Assembly: GCA_031254645.1 (NCBI GenBank)
Contig: JAIRUA010000017.1
Span: forward strand, 62,001 to 126,000
Direction: 5' to 3'
From: Dysgonamonadaceae bacterium
Lineage (GTDB): Bacteria > Bacteroidota > Bacteroidia > Bacteroidales > Dysgonomonadaceae
Length of the DNA stretch: 64,000 bases
The position numbers and the translations under genes were made by a program. Shown in pieces: positions 10,401 to 17,816 of the stretch. Numbering within the stretch: the first letter of the stretch is position 1; every line of letters begins with the position of its first letter. The notes beneath the pieces were generated by a model. The model ran no database searches and was not told the origin of the DNA. It was given only the letters and a program-made list of their open reading frames with translations.

Positions 10401-10985
10401 ACTGCTGATGGTTGGGTTGAGGAAACGGATGTTTATCTTTGCCAATGCCCGTACCAGTGTTACGGATGCTGTGGTAGCCGTATTGGTATTGACGGCAACT
10501 TCGCCCCACATTGGGAAGGGTTTGTAACCCGGGTCTTGTGGGTCTGCGTTCCAAATGTTATTGAAAGGCAGCGATTCGGTAAGTTGCGTATAGGCTTGGG
10601 CTTTAGTGGTTGTACCCACTGTGAAAGTAGCGGCATCTATTCTGTCTTTGGCATTGGCAAAGATTGCCAGTTCGAGGTTACCTTTGGGCGCTTTCACTGT
10701 AAACGATTGGCTCGTTTGATTGATGCCAAACACCGGCGATACGCGACCTACGTATCTGCCGCCATTGTTTAAATCAAAGATTAGGACATCAATCCGGTCG
10801 ATGACGGTATCATCCGTACTGCCAATAGCGCGGCTGGCAGCGGTGCCGGGCATATCTATGACAATGGTTATCTCGCTCTCATCGTTGTTGTTAGGGATAA
10901 GGGCTTCTGCAATACAACTCGAAAGAGCGAATGCGGAGAGAAGAAGTGAGACAATGTAGAGTCTAAGTTTTTTAATTTTGTTCAT
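7458..10985 (-). CDS. Fimbrial tip-like lipoprotein with BACON-like and three FISUMP domains
   Basis: 1175-aa predicted surface lipoprotein. Signal peptide with lipobox LSSC (Cys about residue 24), then a fimbrillin/Mfa-like beta-sandwich region with the GNLELAIFANAKD and FPMWGEV motifs typical of Bacteroidales fimbrial subunits (about 35-340). A BACON-like segment (SQTLKIFSDAPGGWKI...PDWITL, about 375-455) follows, then three FISUMP (Fib_succ_major) lectin-like units: about 580-685 (weak), 790-975 and 980-1175, the last two with CPA(G/D)WRLP and ending SVRCV. An Ig-like stretch lies at 690-770. The paralogue at 12686 is colinear up to the first FISUMP. It is expected at a fimbrial tip or as a surface adhesin. 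The C-terminal domain has very unusual codon use, described separately. Confidence 0.8.
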   Translation of the reverse strand: MNKIKKLRLYIVSLLLSAFALSSCIAEALIPNNNDESEITIVIDMPGTAASRAIGSTDDTVIDRIDVLIFDLNNGGRYVGRVSPVFGINQTSQSFTVKAPKGNLELAIFANAKDRIDAATFTVGTTTKAQAYTQLTESLPFNNIWNADPQDPGYKPFPMWGEVAVNTNTATTASVTLVRALAKINIRFLNPTISSKLEITEISLYNYHTNGYLASWASPNTPTHISNKREGYVNGIYFSSTLIDNNQMMDEIFLFEVAPPANPSNPAIADRVASTCVIIRGHFEGSAADSYYRVDLKSPAGVYYGVTRNNNYDIVIQDVFGSGANTGEIAYDSELVDITATVLQWDLGAEMDVDYSGQYRLVTSSSAFQFVQIASSQTLKIFSDAPGGWKIEGKPDWITLDWNAGDENNTVDFVDIIITCNDNSTSSERRGEFYVVTGLLKKKITVNQTYFHFAPPGVLGVTESGKLTLRGSNTYAGEAAINTFAVNEFGGLEDEAVYLALFKFGSLIAINASGSTYVYSIPGDMFDATRDILWAPAEFNLSTVTTYAQVSFTTINGELSTTPSLTAGTGDPCLLADKGTSGFVWRTPTDQDSPVFISPLNTVSVGNPPNNGRFTTGGAGIAPFLTFSGFRNADGSLVNQSSYGTYWSRTGIGNNARYFNFLTIGNNGAFASGSVSFGGAVRCVSAGITQSPPSPMTICPNETNTISLAAVTGQSGITYRWEMSTDNTTWTPAPAPNNAQNYVIAAGMLTANTYFRRVAIWNGTEYPSDAALISLPTLGIFPNEVNLGGITWSTRNVDLSTSSGFVNHPGQPGMLFQWNRNVGWSAENPLTSSDGSLWDNSSPGTSDWINEPCPAGWRLPNELEIGNLGNLPRKWLTSTEAASLGFGCAPGFLFGTNNLANFDPNNHLFLISGSTRDNFGAFSPFFGGYWAMGTSSTNRNFAMTLGVNNNDGSAPPMYGNFTASFALSVRCVKEGVEIDGVRWAESNVDATQVSGFASTPADYGSFFQYNRNTAYNNGTALQTWSTTTWGTGTWQAGSWNNSEDTGSAWQTPANDPCPADWRLPTQAEFQQLLDNSPLTGSVRGVWTAVGGVNGRCFGPGAAAGCSSSNALFLPAAGVRSSSNGALLFAGTDGHYWSSTFSGLALAMLLYFDSGIASVAGSVSRAAGFSVRCVAE
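7461..7673 (-). other. Candidate DGR-type variable region in the last FISUMP domain
   Basis: This segment encodes the last 71 residues, ending RAAGFSVRCVAE. In the 50 codons from VRSSSNG to SRAAG (7485-7634), 32 end in C and none ends in A; the coding strand has few adenines and is GC-rich, unlike the AT-rich sibling FISUMP units in the same gene and in the paralogue. Diversity-generating retroelements mutate template adenines, so AAC codons become NNC; runs such as AGC-GTC-AGC-CGC-GCC-GCC sit where related proteins have Asn-rich NNRANGFSVRC-type sequence. The stretch from FSVRCV to the end (7461-7484) would be the conserved 3' homing end. No template repeat or reverse transcriptase is in the window, so this is a candidate only. 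Confidence 0.55.
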
Positions 10986-11040
10986 CTATTATTTTTATAC
11001 TGTTTTATTATTTGTCTTGTTAAGGGATACCTATAAAAAA

Positions 11041-11073
11041 AATCGGTAAAACTCATATTGAATTTTACCGATT
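11041..11073 (-). terminator. Intrinsic terminator of the PIN toxin-antitoxin module
   Basis: Read on the minus strand, AATCGGTAAAA pairs perfectly with TTTTACCGATT around a TTCAATATGAG loop, followed by a run of eight T residues. An outer CCTATA/TATAGG pair extends the stem. It lies 16 bp after the toxin stop and separates the module from the downstream tip gene. A hairpin with the same loop ends the RelE module at 21003. Confidence 0.8.
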
Positions 11074-11089
11074 CGTATAGGTGACAAAA

Positions 11090-11503
11090 TTATTTACGTG
11101 ACTGGAGATCTTCTTTAAATGCTGCTAACGTAGCGATTTTTAGCGTTTTACTCTCCATCGGAGTTTCCAACACTCTTTTATCTCCGGAAACCAAATACTT
11201 AGCATTTCCTTGTATAGCGAGATCGAAAAGAAAATTATCTTTCGGGTCAGGACAGTCAATAAACTCCGGCTTTGTTTTGCAAAAGTCGGAAATCCCAATA
11301 TAAAAATCTATCAATTTATCTACATCGAGATTGTTCTTTTTAAACTTATCACGACTTATAACATCTTTCAGTTCTGCCACCGAGGGCGTTGAATGTAGAA
11401 AAAGTACACTGTTTTCACGTCTCAACTTAATGAGCTCGTCGAACTTTCCGCCTAAAAAATAACTAATCCAAATATTGGTGTCAAAAACTGTTCTATTTGC
11501 CAT
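11090..11503 (-). CDS. PIN-domain toxin (ribonuclease), type II TA
   Basis: 137-aa PIN-fold protein, the predicted endoribonuclease toxin of a type II toxin-antitoxin pair. Acidic active-site candidates are seen in order: Asp in TVFDTNIWISYF, Glu in PSVAELKDV, Asp in DCPDPKDNFLFDLA and Asp in YLVSGDKRVL. It overlaps the upstream 85-aa antitoxin by 11 bp, showing translational coupling, and is followed by an intrinsic terminator. Related to the other PIN protein at 11806 only at fold level. The module is placed inside the fimbrial locus. Confidence 0.85.
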   Translation of the reverse strand: MANRTVFDTNIWISYFLGGKFDELIKLRRENSVLFLHSTPSVAELKDVISRDKFKKNNLDVDKLIDFYIGISDFCKTKPEFIDCPDPKDNFLFDLAIQGNAKYLVSGDKRVLETPMESKTLKIATLAAFKEDLQSRK

Positions 11504-11750
11504 TTCTATAATCCCTTACTTCTTGTATAATCTCAGTCATTGACATTTTTGGTGCTTTGGGATTCATCGAAGATTTAATTTCCTCTGCCAAATCACACAG
11601 TTCTTTGTCGGACATCTGTTTTGCAGGCATCTGCTGTGCAGGGACTGTTACCCATTTGAATTGTTTTGCCAATCTTGCAAAAAACTCTAAGTCATCCGGT
11701 GGAACAGTTATGAGTATTTGATTTTGTACTGCTGTTGCCATAGCTGTCAT
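11493..11750 (-). CDS. Antitoxin partner of PIN toxin
   Basis: 85-aa acidic/basic mixed protein directly upstream of and overlapping the PIN toxin by 11 bp. It has no clear DNA-binding motif; the C-terminal half (MSMTEIIQEVRDYRNGK) looks like a toxin-wrapping antitoxin tail, and the middle is rich in Gln/Met/Lys (PAQQMPAKQMSDKELCD). The start could be the first ATG at 11750 or the one three codons later. A -7 box TACTTTTG lies 21 bp upstream. Assigned by position and partner rather than by family. Confidence 0.65.
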   Translation of the reverse strand: MTAMATAVQNQILITVPPDDLEFFARLAKQFKWVTVPAQQMPAKQMSDKELCDLAEEIKSSMNPKAPKMSMTEIIQEVRDYRNGK

Positions 11751-11770
11751 TATTAAAATTATTTACGCTA

Positions 11771-11778
11771 CAAAAGTA
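11771..11778 (-). promoter_or_regulatory. -7 box of the first PIN TA module
   Basis: Minus-strand TACTTTTG fits TAnnTTTG and lies about 20 bp before the antitoxin start, suggesting the module has its own, almost leaderless promoter. Confidence 0.45.
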
Positions 11779-11805
11779 ATACTTTTTTCGGTAAAATTCA
11801 ATATG

Positions 11806-12207
11806 TCAAATTAACTGTCTAAATGTATCAATATCAACAACATTTATTTGGGGAAAATCAATCTCTTTCAACACATTGAAATGTTTGTCGTTAGAAACAA
11901 TACACGCTGCATTCGCACTAACGGCACAATCTACAAACTTGTTATCATCAAGGTCTGCAGTTATTAATTGCCATTTATAATATACTGTTACAGACTCTGC
12001 GTGACGCGCATTCAGAATGGCATCAATAACATAGTTTGCTAATGCGTCGGAATAGTAATGCGACAAAACCTCTTGATATTCATTCAATATTTCGTCGGTG
12101 TAGCACAAAACAAATTTTTTATTGCAAAATGCCTGCCACAACCAATGATAATCGGAATAATCCTGTATTGATACAAGCAAACAGTTTGTATCTATTACTA
12201 TTCTCAT
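11806..12207 (-). CDS. PIN-domain toxin, TIGR00305-like family
   Basis: 133-aa PIN-domain protein, predicted toxin ribonuclease. Motifs: RIVIDTNCLLVS (first Asp), YTDEILNEYQEVL (Glu), DLDDNKFVDCAV (Asp) and CIVSNDKHFNVL (Asp), matching the putative-toxin PIN family. It overlaps the 72-aa upstream gene by 4 bp (ATGA type). The stop codon is followed at once by CATATTGAATTTTACCG, one arm of the terminator hairpin seen at 11041. This is the second of two unrelated PIN modules in tandem between two fimbrial tip genes. Confidence 0.87.
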   Translation of the reverse strand: MRIVIDTNCLLVSIQDYSDYHWLWQAFCNKKFVLCYTDEILNEYQEVLSHYYSDALANYVIDAILNARHAESVTVYYKWQLITADLDDNKFVDCAVSANAACIVSNDKHFNVLKEIDFPQINVVDIDTFRQLI

Positions 12208-12422
12208 TTGTAAGGTGTTCTGATGTGCGTATTCAACATCTCGCGCATAGTCTCATTACTCATCTTTTTTTTATCCCAAACCCGTTTGCTTTCTTCGCTC
12301 ACTTTTTGGCAATAGTAATTAAACAATACATCTTTTAATTCAAAAAGACTTTTCTCATTTCTGTTGTATGAAAACATACGCAACAAGTGTAATTGAGTTG
12401 GATTTAATGATGTTACTTCCAT
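12204..12422 (-). CDS. Antitoxin-like small protein upstream of PIN toxin
   Basis: 72-aa protein translationally coupled to the PIN toxin by a 4-bp overlap. Sequence features: LNPTQLHLLRMFSYN at the N-terminus and KLVFN-like FNYYCQKVSEESKRVWDKKK, typical of short Bacteroidota antitoxins found next to this PIN family. No catalytic motif. Function inferred from position and gene pairing. A -7 box (TATCTTTG) lies 24 bp upstream. Confidence 0.7.
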   Translation of the reverse strand: MEVTSLNPTQLHLLRMFSYNRNEKSLFELKDVLFNYYCQKVSEESKRVWDKKKMSNETMREMLNTHIRTPYK

Positions 12423-12431
12423 AATCTTTAT

Positions 12432-12573
12432 TTTTAATTCACCCTACAAAGATACAAAATAATTTTGTTTAGTTTGATAGTTTGATAGTTTTATAGCTAA
12501 TAGTCTATTACTATCGAACTATGAAACTACCAGCTATCAAACCAAAATTCGGTAAAATTCAATATGTCAAAGA
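12432..12573. repeat. Diverged 140-bp repeat, copy 2
   Basis: Second copy of the block at 6717-6853, sharing ordered identical segments and the terminal AATATGTCAAAGAACG. Near its end it carries CGGTAAAATTCAATATG, the same sequence as one arm and loop of the TA-module terminators. Its minus strand reads GTTCTTTGACATATTG, which resembles a boxA antitermination element. The gap 12574-12685 otherwise holds only a palindrome. Confidence 0.7.
12447..12454 (-). promoter_or_regulatory. -7 box of the second PIN TA module
   Basis: Minus-strand TATCTTTG, a perfect TAnnTTTG box, 24 bp before the antitoxin start. It lies inside the repeat copy at 12432-12573; the first copy at 6717 has TATTTTTG at the same place. 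Confidence 0.5.
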
Positions 12574-12633
12574 ACGCTTTTTTGTACCTCTGATGCCGCA
12601 CTGTTTATTCCGGCATTCGGGGTGGCTTTGTGT

Positions 12634-12658
12634 TACCACGCGATGCAATCGCGCGGTA
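12634..12658. repeat. TACCACGCGAT palindrome, copy 1
   Basis: TACCACGCGAT and TCGCGCGGTA form an imperfect hairpin of about 25 bp just after the tip gene's stop. A second copy with one central change is at 17661-17685, so it is a dispersed element of this genome. Confidence 0.75.
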
Positions 12659-12685
12659 GCGCAGGGTAGCGCGGAGTAAATATGT

Positions 12686-15205
12686 TTATTCCGCCACGCA
12701 CCGCACACTAAATCCCATAGCACGGGGATTGCCGAACACAAGCGGAGGGGTACTATCAAAGGTCAAGTTCCCCGCATCACTAATCCCAATCTCCGTGCTG
12801 CTCCAGTACTCGCCCGGTGTGCCCGAGAGAGTGCCGTCACTATAGGCACGGTACCCGACAACAGGTAGAAAGATCCGGTTAGGCTCAGTGCCGAAAAGAC
12901 GACCATTTACACCTGTACCCTGCCAATTGGTTTCCCAAGTACTACCGGAGTTCATCAATGAATTTAGTTGCATTTGCGTAGGCACACGCCAACCCGCAGG
13001 GCAGGGGTCATTAGCCTGCTCCCAAGTTGTACCTCCGGGATTCGTATTATCCCATCCCGAAACAGTACCGGTAGGAGACAAAGCGTCAGGACGATTCCAT
13101 TGATAGAACATTCCCGGTGCTTCGGGGGTAAGGGCGAAAGTACCGAATGCATCTACATTGGTTTCTGCCCAACGAATGCCGTCAATTACTACACCAATAT
13201 CATCATCTTTTACACACCTCACACTACGCCCTACGGTACCAGTCCCAACGCCTAAGCCAGAAGCTAAGGTGGAGGTGGGCAATATTATGTAATACGAAGA
13301 TCCAGGTGCTGGCGAATCGCCGTTGTAGAAAGTTGCACTCGAGCCTTGGTTAACGGGCAAATTATTAGGTGTATAGCGGCTTCCGGCAGCCGGCAAGAAT
13401 ATCAGATTAGGCGCAGTACCCAAAACATTTCCGGGATTATTACCATAACCGGCAGTGACAGCTTCAGCAGCAGTTAACCACTCGCCGGTTACACCGCCAA
13501 CAAAAGAATGTTGACGAGTTGCGTTAAGAAGTGCGTGGAATTCATCTCGTTTGGGTACGCGCCAACCGATGGGGCAAGGGTCGTAAACAGATTCCCAATC
13601 GATAGCAGCAGATGCCACCGGATTATTGTCCCAAACAATAGCACCGGAATTAGCCCAAGCTCCACGATAACCCCATTTGTAAAACATACCAAAATCTGCA
13701 GGATTCGTTGCAAAAGTGCCGGGTGCATCTACATTGGTTTTCGCCCATTGAAGCGCGGTTTGAGATACGGTAATCTCCTTACGCAACCCTCCGGCTACAA
13801 TAAAAAACGAGCCGGTACGAGGATAAGAATCGTCGATAGTGTTGTAAGGGCTACACATAATTTGCACAGTGGTTGACTCAAATGGCACCATACTGTTGTC
13901 ATACGATATTCGTGAAACCGATATCCAGTTACTGGCAGCAGGAATTTCAATCGTCCATCCTGCCGGAACATCGGTATATATTCTTAATGGTTGAGAAGAG
14001 CCGACAGTAATATAACCATTCTGGCTGATAGAATAGCCAATATAATCGGCTGTGAAGTTGCTATAATCAACCGTGAGTTGATACCTGCCGTCGTAAGTAT
14101 GGTCATTCATCCCCGATTCGTCCCAAGCATTGATTTGGGTCAGTATATTGAACGGTTTATTATCGTATGCTTCCTGTCCGGTAGCATAGCCGGGTCCGTT
14201 GATGGCGGTAATCACGATATCATAATAATGGTTGCGAATGATTTCGAGGTGATCACCGTTATTGTCTGCCATATCAATACGATAATAGGAAGGGGTGGAA
14301 CTGCCTTCATAATACCCTCTGATGATTAGACTAACGTTTTCTTTGGGATCTGTTCTAGTGGATGCCTCAAACAGGAATATTTCATCCCTGAATAAATCGG
14401 CGTAATCCGACGGATCGGCGAGCGGAGGAATATCATACACTATTCCATTATCGAAACCAAGTTGGGCACTCGCAGGTACGTCGTCGGGGCTGTGCCCGGA
14501 AACACCGGGAGCGCCCCAAGTCCAACCGCGGGAGGTAAGCAATCCTTCCTGTTGGTAGTTGCAAAGTATGATTTGGTCAATTTCTAACTTACCAGTACCG
14601 GCAGCTGCTTGGCTCGCAAATGATATGTTTATTTTTGCCAGCATTCGCACCAAGTCTACACCTTTACTCAAACCGGCTGTTGTAGAAGGATCGAAGTTTG
14701 TAATTTCACCCCACATCGGGAAAGGTTTGTAGCCTGTGCCGCCGGGATTGGCGTTCCATCCGGATGTACCGACGCTTTCTCGAAGAAATCCGGATTTCAC
14801 ATCCGCCATAGACGTACTGTTGACCGTAAGGGTGGCTGCATCAACAATATCTTTTGCGTTTGCCAACACCAGTAAATCGTAATTGCCTCGCGGCATACGA
14901 ACGGTAAAGTCTTTGGTATTACCGCCGGTACCGGTGCTTGTGATGTACTCGCTGTATACGCGATTGGTATAAAGCTTTGTGGTGGCATCAAACATCAGGA
15001 TATCTACCCGCGTTACGGCGTTATCATCAGTACCGCCTTGGGTAATGGCGCGTGTGTTGCCGCGAGAGCGTCCGGGTACTTTGATGGTGATGGTAACCTC
15101 ATCGTCGGCAACGGTTTTCAAAACGGGCTCTTCTATACAGCTTGCCAGTACAACTGCCGATAGTATAAAAATAATACAAAGTCTTAATCTTTTTATCTGT
15201 TTCAT
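12686..15205 (-). CDS. Fimbrial tip-like lipoprotein with two FISUMP domains
   Basis: 839-aa paralogue of the protein at 7458. Lipobox VVLASC near residue 22; fimbrillin/Mfa-like region with VRMPRGNYDLLVLANAKD and FPMWGEITNF; a BACON-like segment (SSQPLRIYTDVPAGWTIEI) near residues 400-480; then two FISUMP units, about 489-667 and 680-839, with CPIGWRVP and CPAGWRVP and both ending SVRCV. Codon use of the last unit is ordinary for this genome, which makes it a useful control for the odd C-terminus of the paralogue. It starts 33 bp after the Mfa2-like gene and is probably cotranscribed with it. Predicted minor or tip subunit of the fimbria. Confidence 0.82.
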   Translation of the reverse strand: MKQIKRLRLCIIFILSAVVLASCIEEPVLKTVADDEVTITIKVPGRSRGNTRAITQGGTDDNAVTRVDILMFDATTKLYTNRVYSEYITSTGTGGNTKDFTVRMPRGNYDLLVLANAKDIVDAATLTVNSTSMADVKSGFLRESVGTSGWNANPGGTGYKPFPMWGEITNFDPSTTAGLSKGVDLVRMLAKINISFASQAAAGTGKLEIDQIILCNYQQEGLLTSRGWTWGAPGVSGHSPDDVPASAQLGFDNGIVYDIPPLADPSDYADLFRDEIFLFEASTRTDPKENVSLIIRGYYEGSSTPSYYRIDMADNNGDHLEIIRNHYYDIVITAINGPGYATGQEAYDNKPFNILTQINAWDESGMNDHTYDGRYQLTVDYSNFTADYIGYSISQNGYITVGSSQPLRIYTDVPAGWTIEIPAASNWISVSRISYDNSMVPFESTTVQIMCSPYNTIDDSYPRTGSFFIVAGGLRKEITVSQTALQWAKTNVDAPGTFATNPADFGMFYKWGYRGAWANSGAIVWDNNPVASAAIDWESVYDPCPIGWRVPKRDEFHALLNATRQHSFVGGVTGEWLTAAEAVTAGYGNNPGNVLGTAPNLIFLPAAGSRYTPNNLPVNQGSSATFYNGDSPAPGSSYYIILPTSTLASGLGVGTGTVGRSVRCVKDDDIGVVIDGIRWAETNVDAFGTFALTPEAPGMFYQWNRPDALSPTGTVSGWDNTNPGGTTWEQANDPCPAGWRVPTQMQLNSLMNSGSTWETNWQGTGVNGRLFGTEPNRIFLPVVGYRAYSDGTLSGTPGEYWSSTEIGISDAGNLTFDSTPPLVFGNPRAMGFSVRCVAE

Positions 15206-15238
15206 AGTTTCTTCTTTCTTATTATATTCTTTCTTTTC

Positions 15239-16222
15239 TTACATCAATATTGTTCCTGTATCTACAATTATCCAATCGTTGATGGTGATGGTTACGGTAA
15301 GGGTTACCGAGTCTCCCGGCTCTATTTCCATTGTGATGGTGAACAGGTCTTCGCGGTCAATGTCAGCTTGGGTTTGGTAAGCAGGATTTTGACGAATGGT
15401 TTCGATGACGTTGAGCGGCGTAATAAGATCGGCGCCATTAACGTCGCGAATATACAGCAAAACAGGATCGACTGCCAATTGGCTCATATTGAGACGTTGC
15501 TGTTTGATAAGCACTTCCGTTGCATTTGCCGTAGCGGTTTCGGTTTGGGGCATATAAAGCATACGCGGTACGGACGCATCGGGCGCGTTGTTGTACCGGT
15601 ACTGCCAGTTTTTGCCTGTAGAGAAAATATTGAGAGGCGATGTGCCGGAACGCAGATGCTCCAGCCCGGTAACGACTACTTTGAGTGTATTGGTGTTTTT
15701 GATAAACGCCAAGTCGGCAGGATGTCTGTTCCAACCGGTTACAGAAAGGTCTGTAGCAGCGGCGTAAAACAGGTCGTCGAAATCTTTAACTTTTGGCGTT
15801 ACATCTGCCAATGCGTTGCCGGACAACGGATCGTAAGCAAGCATTCTGCGGAATTGGTCGAGCGTGGTGGTACCAACGGTTGCCACATCTGTGTATCCGC
15901 CTATATTGTCTTGAAACATATCGATACTACTGCCGCCCCAAGCGATAGCGGTATAGATACCTTCGGCAAGGTTAACATCTATATATCCTCGGGCAATATC
16001 CTGTGTGCCTGCCAAAACAACATCTGTCAATATACCTGTACTTTGGTCGAACAGGAACACGCGGATATTCCGCACTTGCTCAGATAACAAGTCTTTGTCC
16101 TGGTTATTGTGGGTATAGCTGAAATTCAGTCTGAGACCGCGTTGGCAATCGTCTGAGTCTTCCTTTATGCAACTGATGGCTAAAAGGGATAGTAATGAGA
16201 AAAATAATAGTCGTTTTATCAT
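15239..16222 (-). CDS. FimB/Mfa2-family fimbrial anchor lipoprotein
   Basis: 327-aa lipoprotein (lipobox LLAISC, Cys about residue 18) of the FimB/Mfa2 type, which anchors the fimbrial shaft in the outer membrane and limits its length in Porphyromonas. Seen: CQRGLRLNFSYTHN at the start of the mature protein, the VRNIRVFLFDQSTG strand, the basic helix-strand ADLAFIKNTNTLKVVVTG, and a C-terminal strand TVTITINDWIIVDTG. It lies between the FimA-like subunit and the first tip-like gene, the usual order. Family assignment is by motif pattern; the type of fimbria cannot be told. Confidence 0.85.
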   Translation of the reverse strand: MIKRLLFFSLLSLLAISCIKEDSDDCQRGLRLNFSYTHNNQDKDLLSEQVRNIRVFLFDQSTGILTDVVLAGTQDIARGYIDVNLAEGIYTAIAWGGSSIDMFQDNIGGYTDVATVGTTTLDQFRRMLAYDPLSGNALADVTPKVKDFDDLFYAAATDLSVTGWNRHPADLAFIKNTNTLKVVVTGLEHLRSGTSPLNIFSTGKNWQYRYNNAPDASVPRMLYMPQTETATANATEVLIKQQRLNMSQLAVDPVLLYIRDVNGADLITPLNVIETIRQNPAYQTQADIDREDLFTITMEIEPGDSVTLTVTITINDWIIVDTGTILM

Positions 16223-16237
16223 ATTTTCTTTAATGAT

Positions 16238-16304
16238 TAGTGATTAGTGGTTAATGATTAATGGGCTGGCGCTGTCAAGCATTAATCATTAACCGTTAAC
16301 CATT
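16238..16304. repeat. TTAATGATTAATG inverted repeat
   Basis: Imperfect inverted repeat (GGTTAATGATTAATG against CATTAATCATTAACC) in the 144-bp gap between the FimA-like and Mfa2-like genes. It could attenuate transcription and so set the ratio of major subunit to anchor, or may simply be one of the many text-like repeats here (compare 4358 and 31826). Confidence 0.6.
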
Positions 16305-16366
16305 GATTTTGTAAGCAGTAGAGGTATCACTCCTCTACTGCCTTGTTTTAATTCCGAGCGAAAAAA

Positions 16367-17497
16367 TTATTCCAATCCCGGAGTTGTTGGTGAAAGAACC
16401 CAAGGTGCAATCGTTACGTTTACAGTAAGATCGAGATCAGTTGGATTCGGAGTCGAATGCAGATTATCAGTAGTGAATTCCAAGTCAGATATCTGATAGA
16501 TAGTGCCTCTAACAAAGTTAACTACAGGGTTACCGCCAACAGTGTACCCACCAACAGTGATGAATTGCGTACCACCGTAATTATTACTTGTTCCGGTTGT
16601 CCAAGTAGTACCGTTATCGTCTGATGTTTCATATGTAACATTAGTAACACTAATAATCAAGCGAGCTACATTATCGGATGCCACGTTATACGCCCATACA
16701 TTGCTACCACCTGCATTAACTGAAGGCTGGGTAGGATAAGGCTGTACACCTGCCGTCCAACCTGTCCAGTCACCAATAGTAGTACCGGGTACAACAACGC
16801 TCTGATTTTGCTCTACCAACGTCCCTGTTCCGGTGCCTCTGTAAGTGAAGGTTGGGTAATAAGAATCTACAAAAATACCGGCTACATTAAAACCTGAGAT
16901 GCGGGTTTGATTGCCGGTAGCTGTACCGCCGGACATTTCTACATAAACCCCACCGGTAATCTGTGCCAACTCCAAACGAGCGATAACGGGAGCGATGCCA
17001 ACGTTTACTGCCGCAGTAATGCCTGATACAGTAATACTTGCAGGAACGCCTGAAGTGTTAGACAAAGCTACGTTGTTGTAAAGCGTAGATTGATAATCAA
17101 GTACACTTTCGTTGATTGCATAAATCTCAGTCATTGACGTTGCACTTTGTAGCGCAGTCATACCGGTTGCTGTGGGGTTACCCACAATAAAAACGCGAGC
17201 AGAAGAAGAAACGTTAGAGATAACTTGTCCCGATGGTCCTTGTACTTGAGAAGGATCTAGCGCTATCGGGCTACCATATACACTACCATCAGGTGCAATC
17301 AAGAAAATAAGACCATCGTTAAGGGTAGCCGCAGTGGCTGTCCCGGGCGCTTGAATCGCTTTTGTTGTGGACTCTGCCGAAATTTTAACGGTAAGGGTTG
17401 TAGTGCTGTTGTCTACTACCTCGTCATTGTTACAGCTTGTAAAGCCTAACAGGATGGCTGCTGCCATCAACATTGAATTTCTAAAAATTTTTGTCAT
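16367..17497 (-). CDS. FimA-like major fimbrial subunit
   Basis: 376-aa lipoprotein precursor (lipobox LLGFTSC, Cys about residue 22). The mature N-terminus is followed by TTLTVKISAESTTKAI, where family members are cut after a basic residue to free the acceptor groove. The body is Thr/Ser/Gly-rich all-beta sequence, and the end has the donor-strand-like DLDLTVNVTIAPWVLS. These fit the Bacteroidales fimbrillin superfamily (type V pili polymerised by strand exchange at the cell surface). It is the first structural gene after the DUF3575 gene and before the Mfa2-like anchor. Confidence 0.82.
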   Translation of the reverse strand: MTKIFRNSMLMAAAILLGFTSCNNDEVVDNSTTTLTVKISAESTTKAIQAPGTATAATLNDGLIFLIAPDGSVYGSPIALDPSQVQGPSGQVISNVSSSARVFIVGNPTATGMTALQSATSMTEIYAINESVLDYQSTLYNNVALSNTSGVPASITVSGITAAVNVGIAPVIARLELAQITGGVYVEMSGGTATGNQTRISGFNVAGIFVDSYYPTFTYRGTGTGTLVEQNQSVVVPGTTIGDWTGWTAGVQPYPTQPSVNAGGSNVWAYNVASDNVARLIISVTNVTYETSDDNGTTWTTGTSNNYGGTQFITVGGYTVGGNPVVNFVRGTIYQISDLEFTTDNLHSTPNPTDLDLTVNVTIAPWVLSPTTPGLE

Positions 17498-17616
17498 TGT
17501 TTTTGTTTTTGAATTAAATAAATAAATTGAATTAATAAATAAAATGTTTTGTATCTCTTAATGAGACGGGTTTTGATTTTATGTAACAGGTAACAAGTTA
17601 CGCGTTACAAGTTTTT

Positions 17617-17816
17617 TAATGTTTGGTGATGAAATGCTTAATGATGAATGGGCTGCCGTTTACCACGCGATACAATCGCGCGGTAGCGGAGTAACTTTCC
17701 GACAGACAGCGTCAACACAATTTAATCTACTAAAACATTTAATGAAAACTTTATCATTTAACTACAAATATTGCTACCATCGGGCATTCATCAATAAAGC
17801 ATTCATCACTAAACAT
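17617..17816. repeat. Compound inverted repeat in the fimbrial locus
   Basis: The outer arms, about 17617-17655 (AATGTTT-GTGATGAA...) and 17778-17816 (...CATCACTAAACATT), are near-complementary over about 36 bp and enclose the TACCACGCGAT palindrome (17661-17685) and AT-rich sequence. It fills the 318-bp gap between the DUF3575 and FimA-like genes; no gene is seen there. Stem formation would strongly affect readthrough into fimA. Confidence 0.75.
17661..17685. repeat. TACCACGCGAT palindrome, copy 2
   Basis: Near-identical to the element at 12634-12658 and nested in the centre of the compound inverted repeat between the DUF3575 and FimA-like genes. Confidence 0.75.

Noticed and set aside
12686-12850. 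DGR variable region in the first tip-like gene
   Set aside because: Its last FISUMP has ordinary codons with mixed third positions, so it looks like a normal, non-diversified domain.
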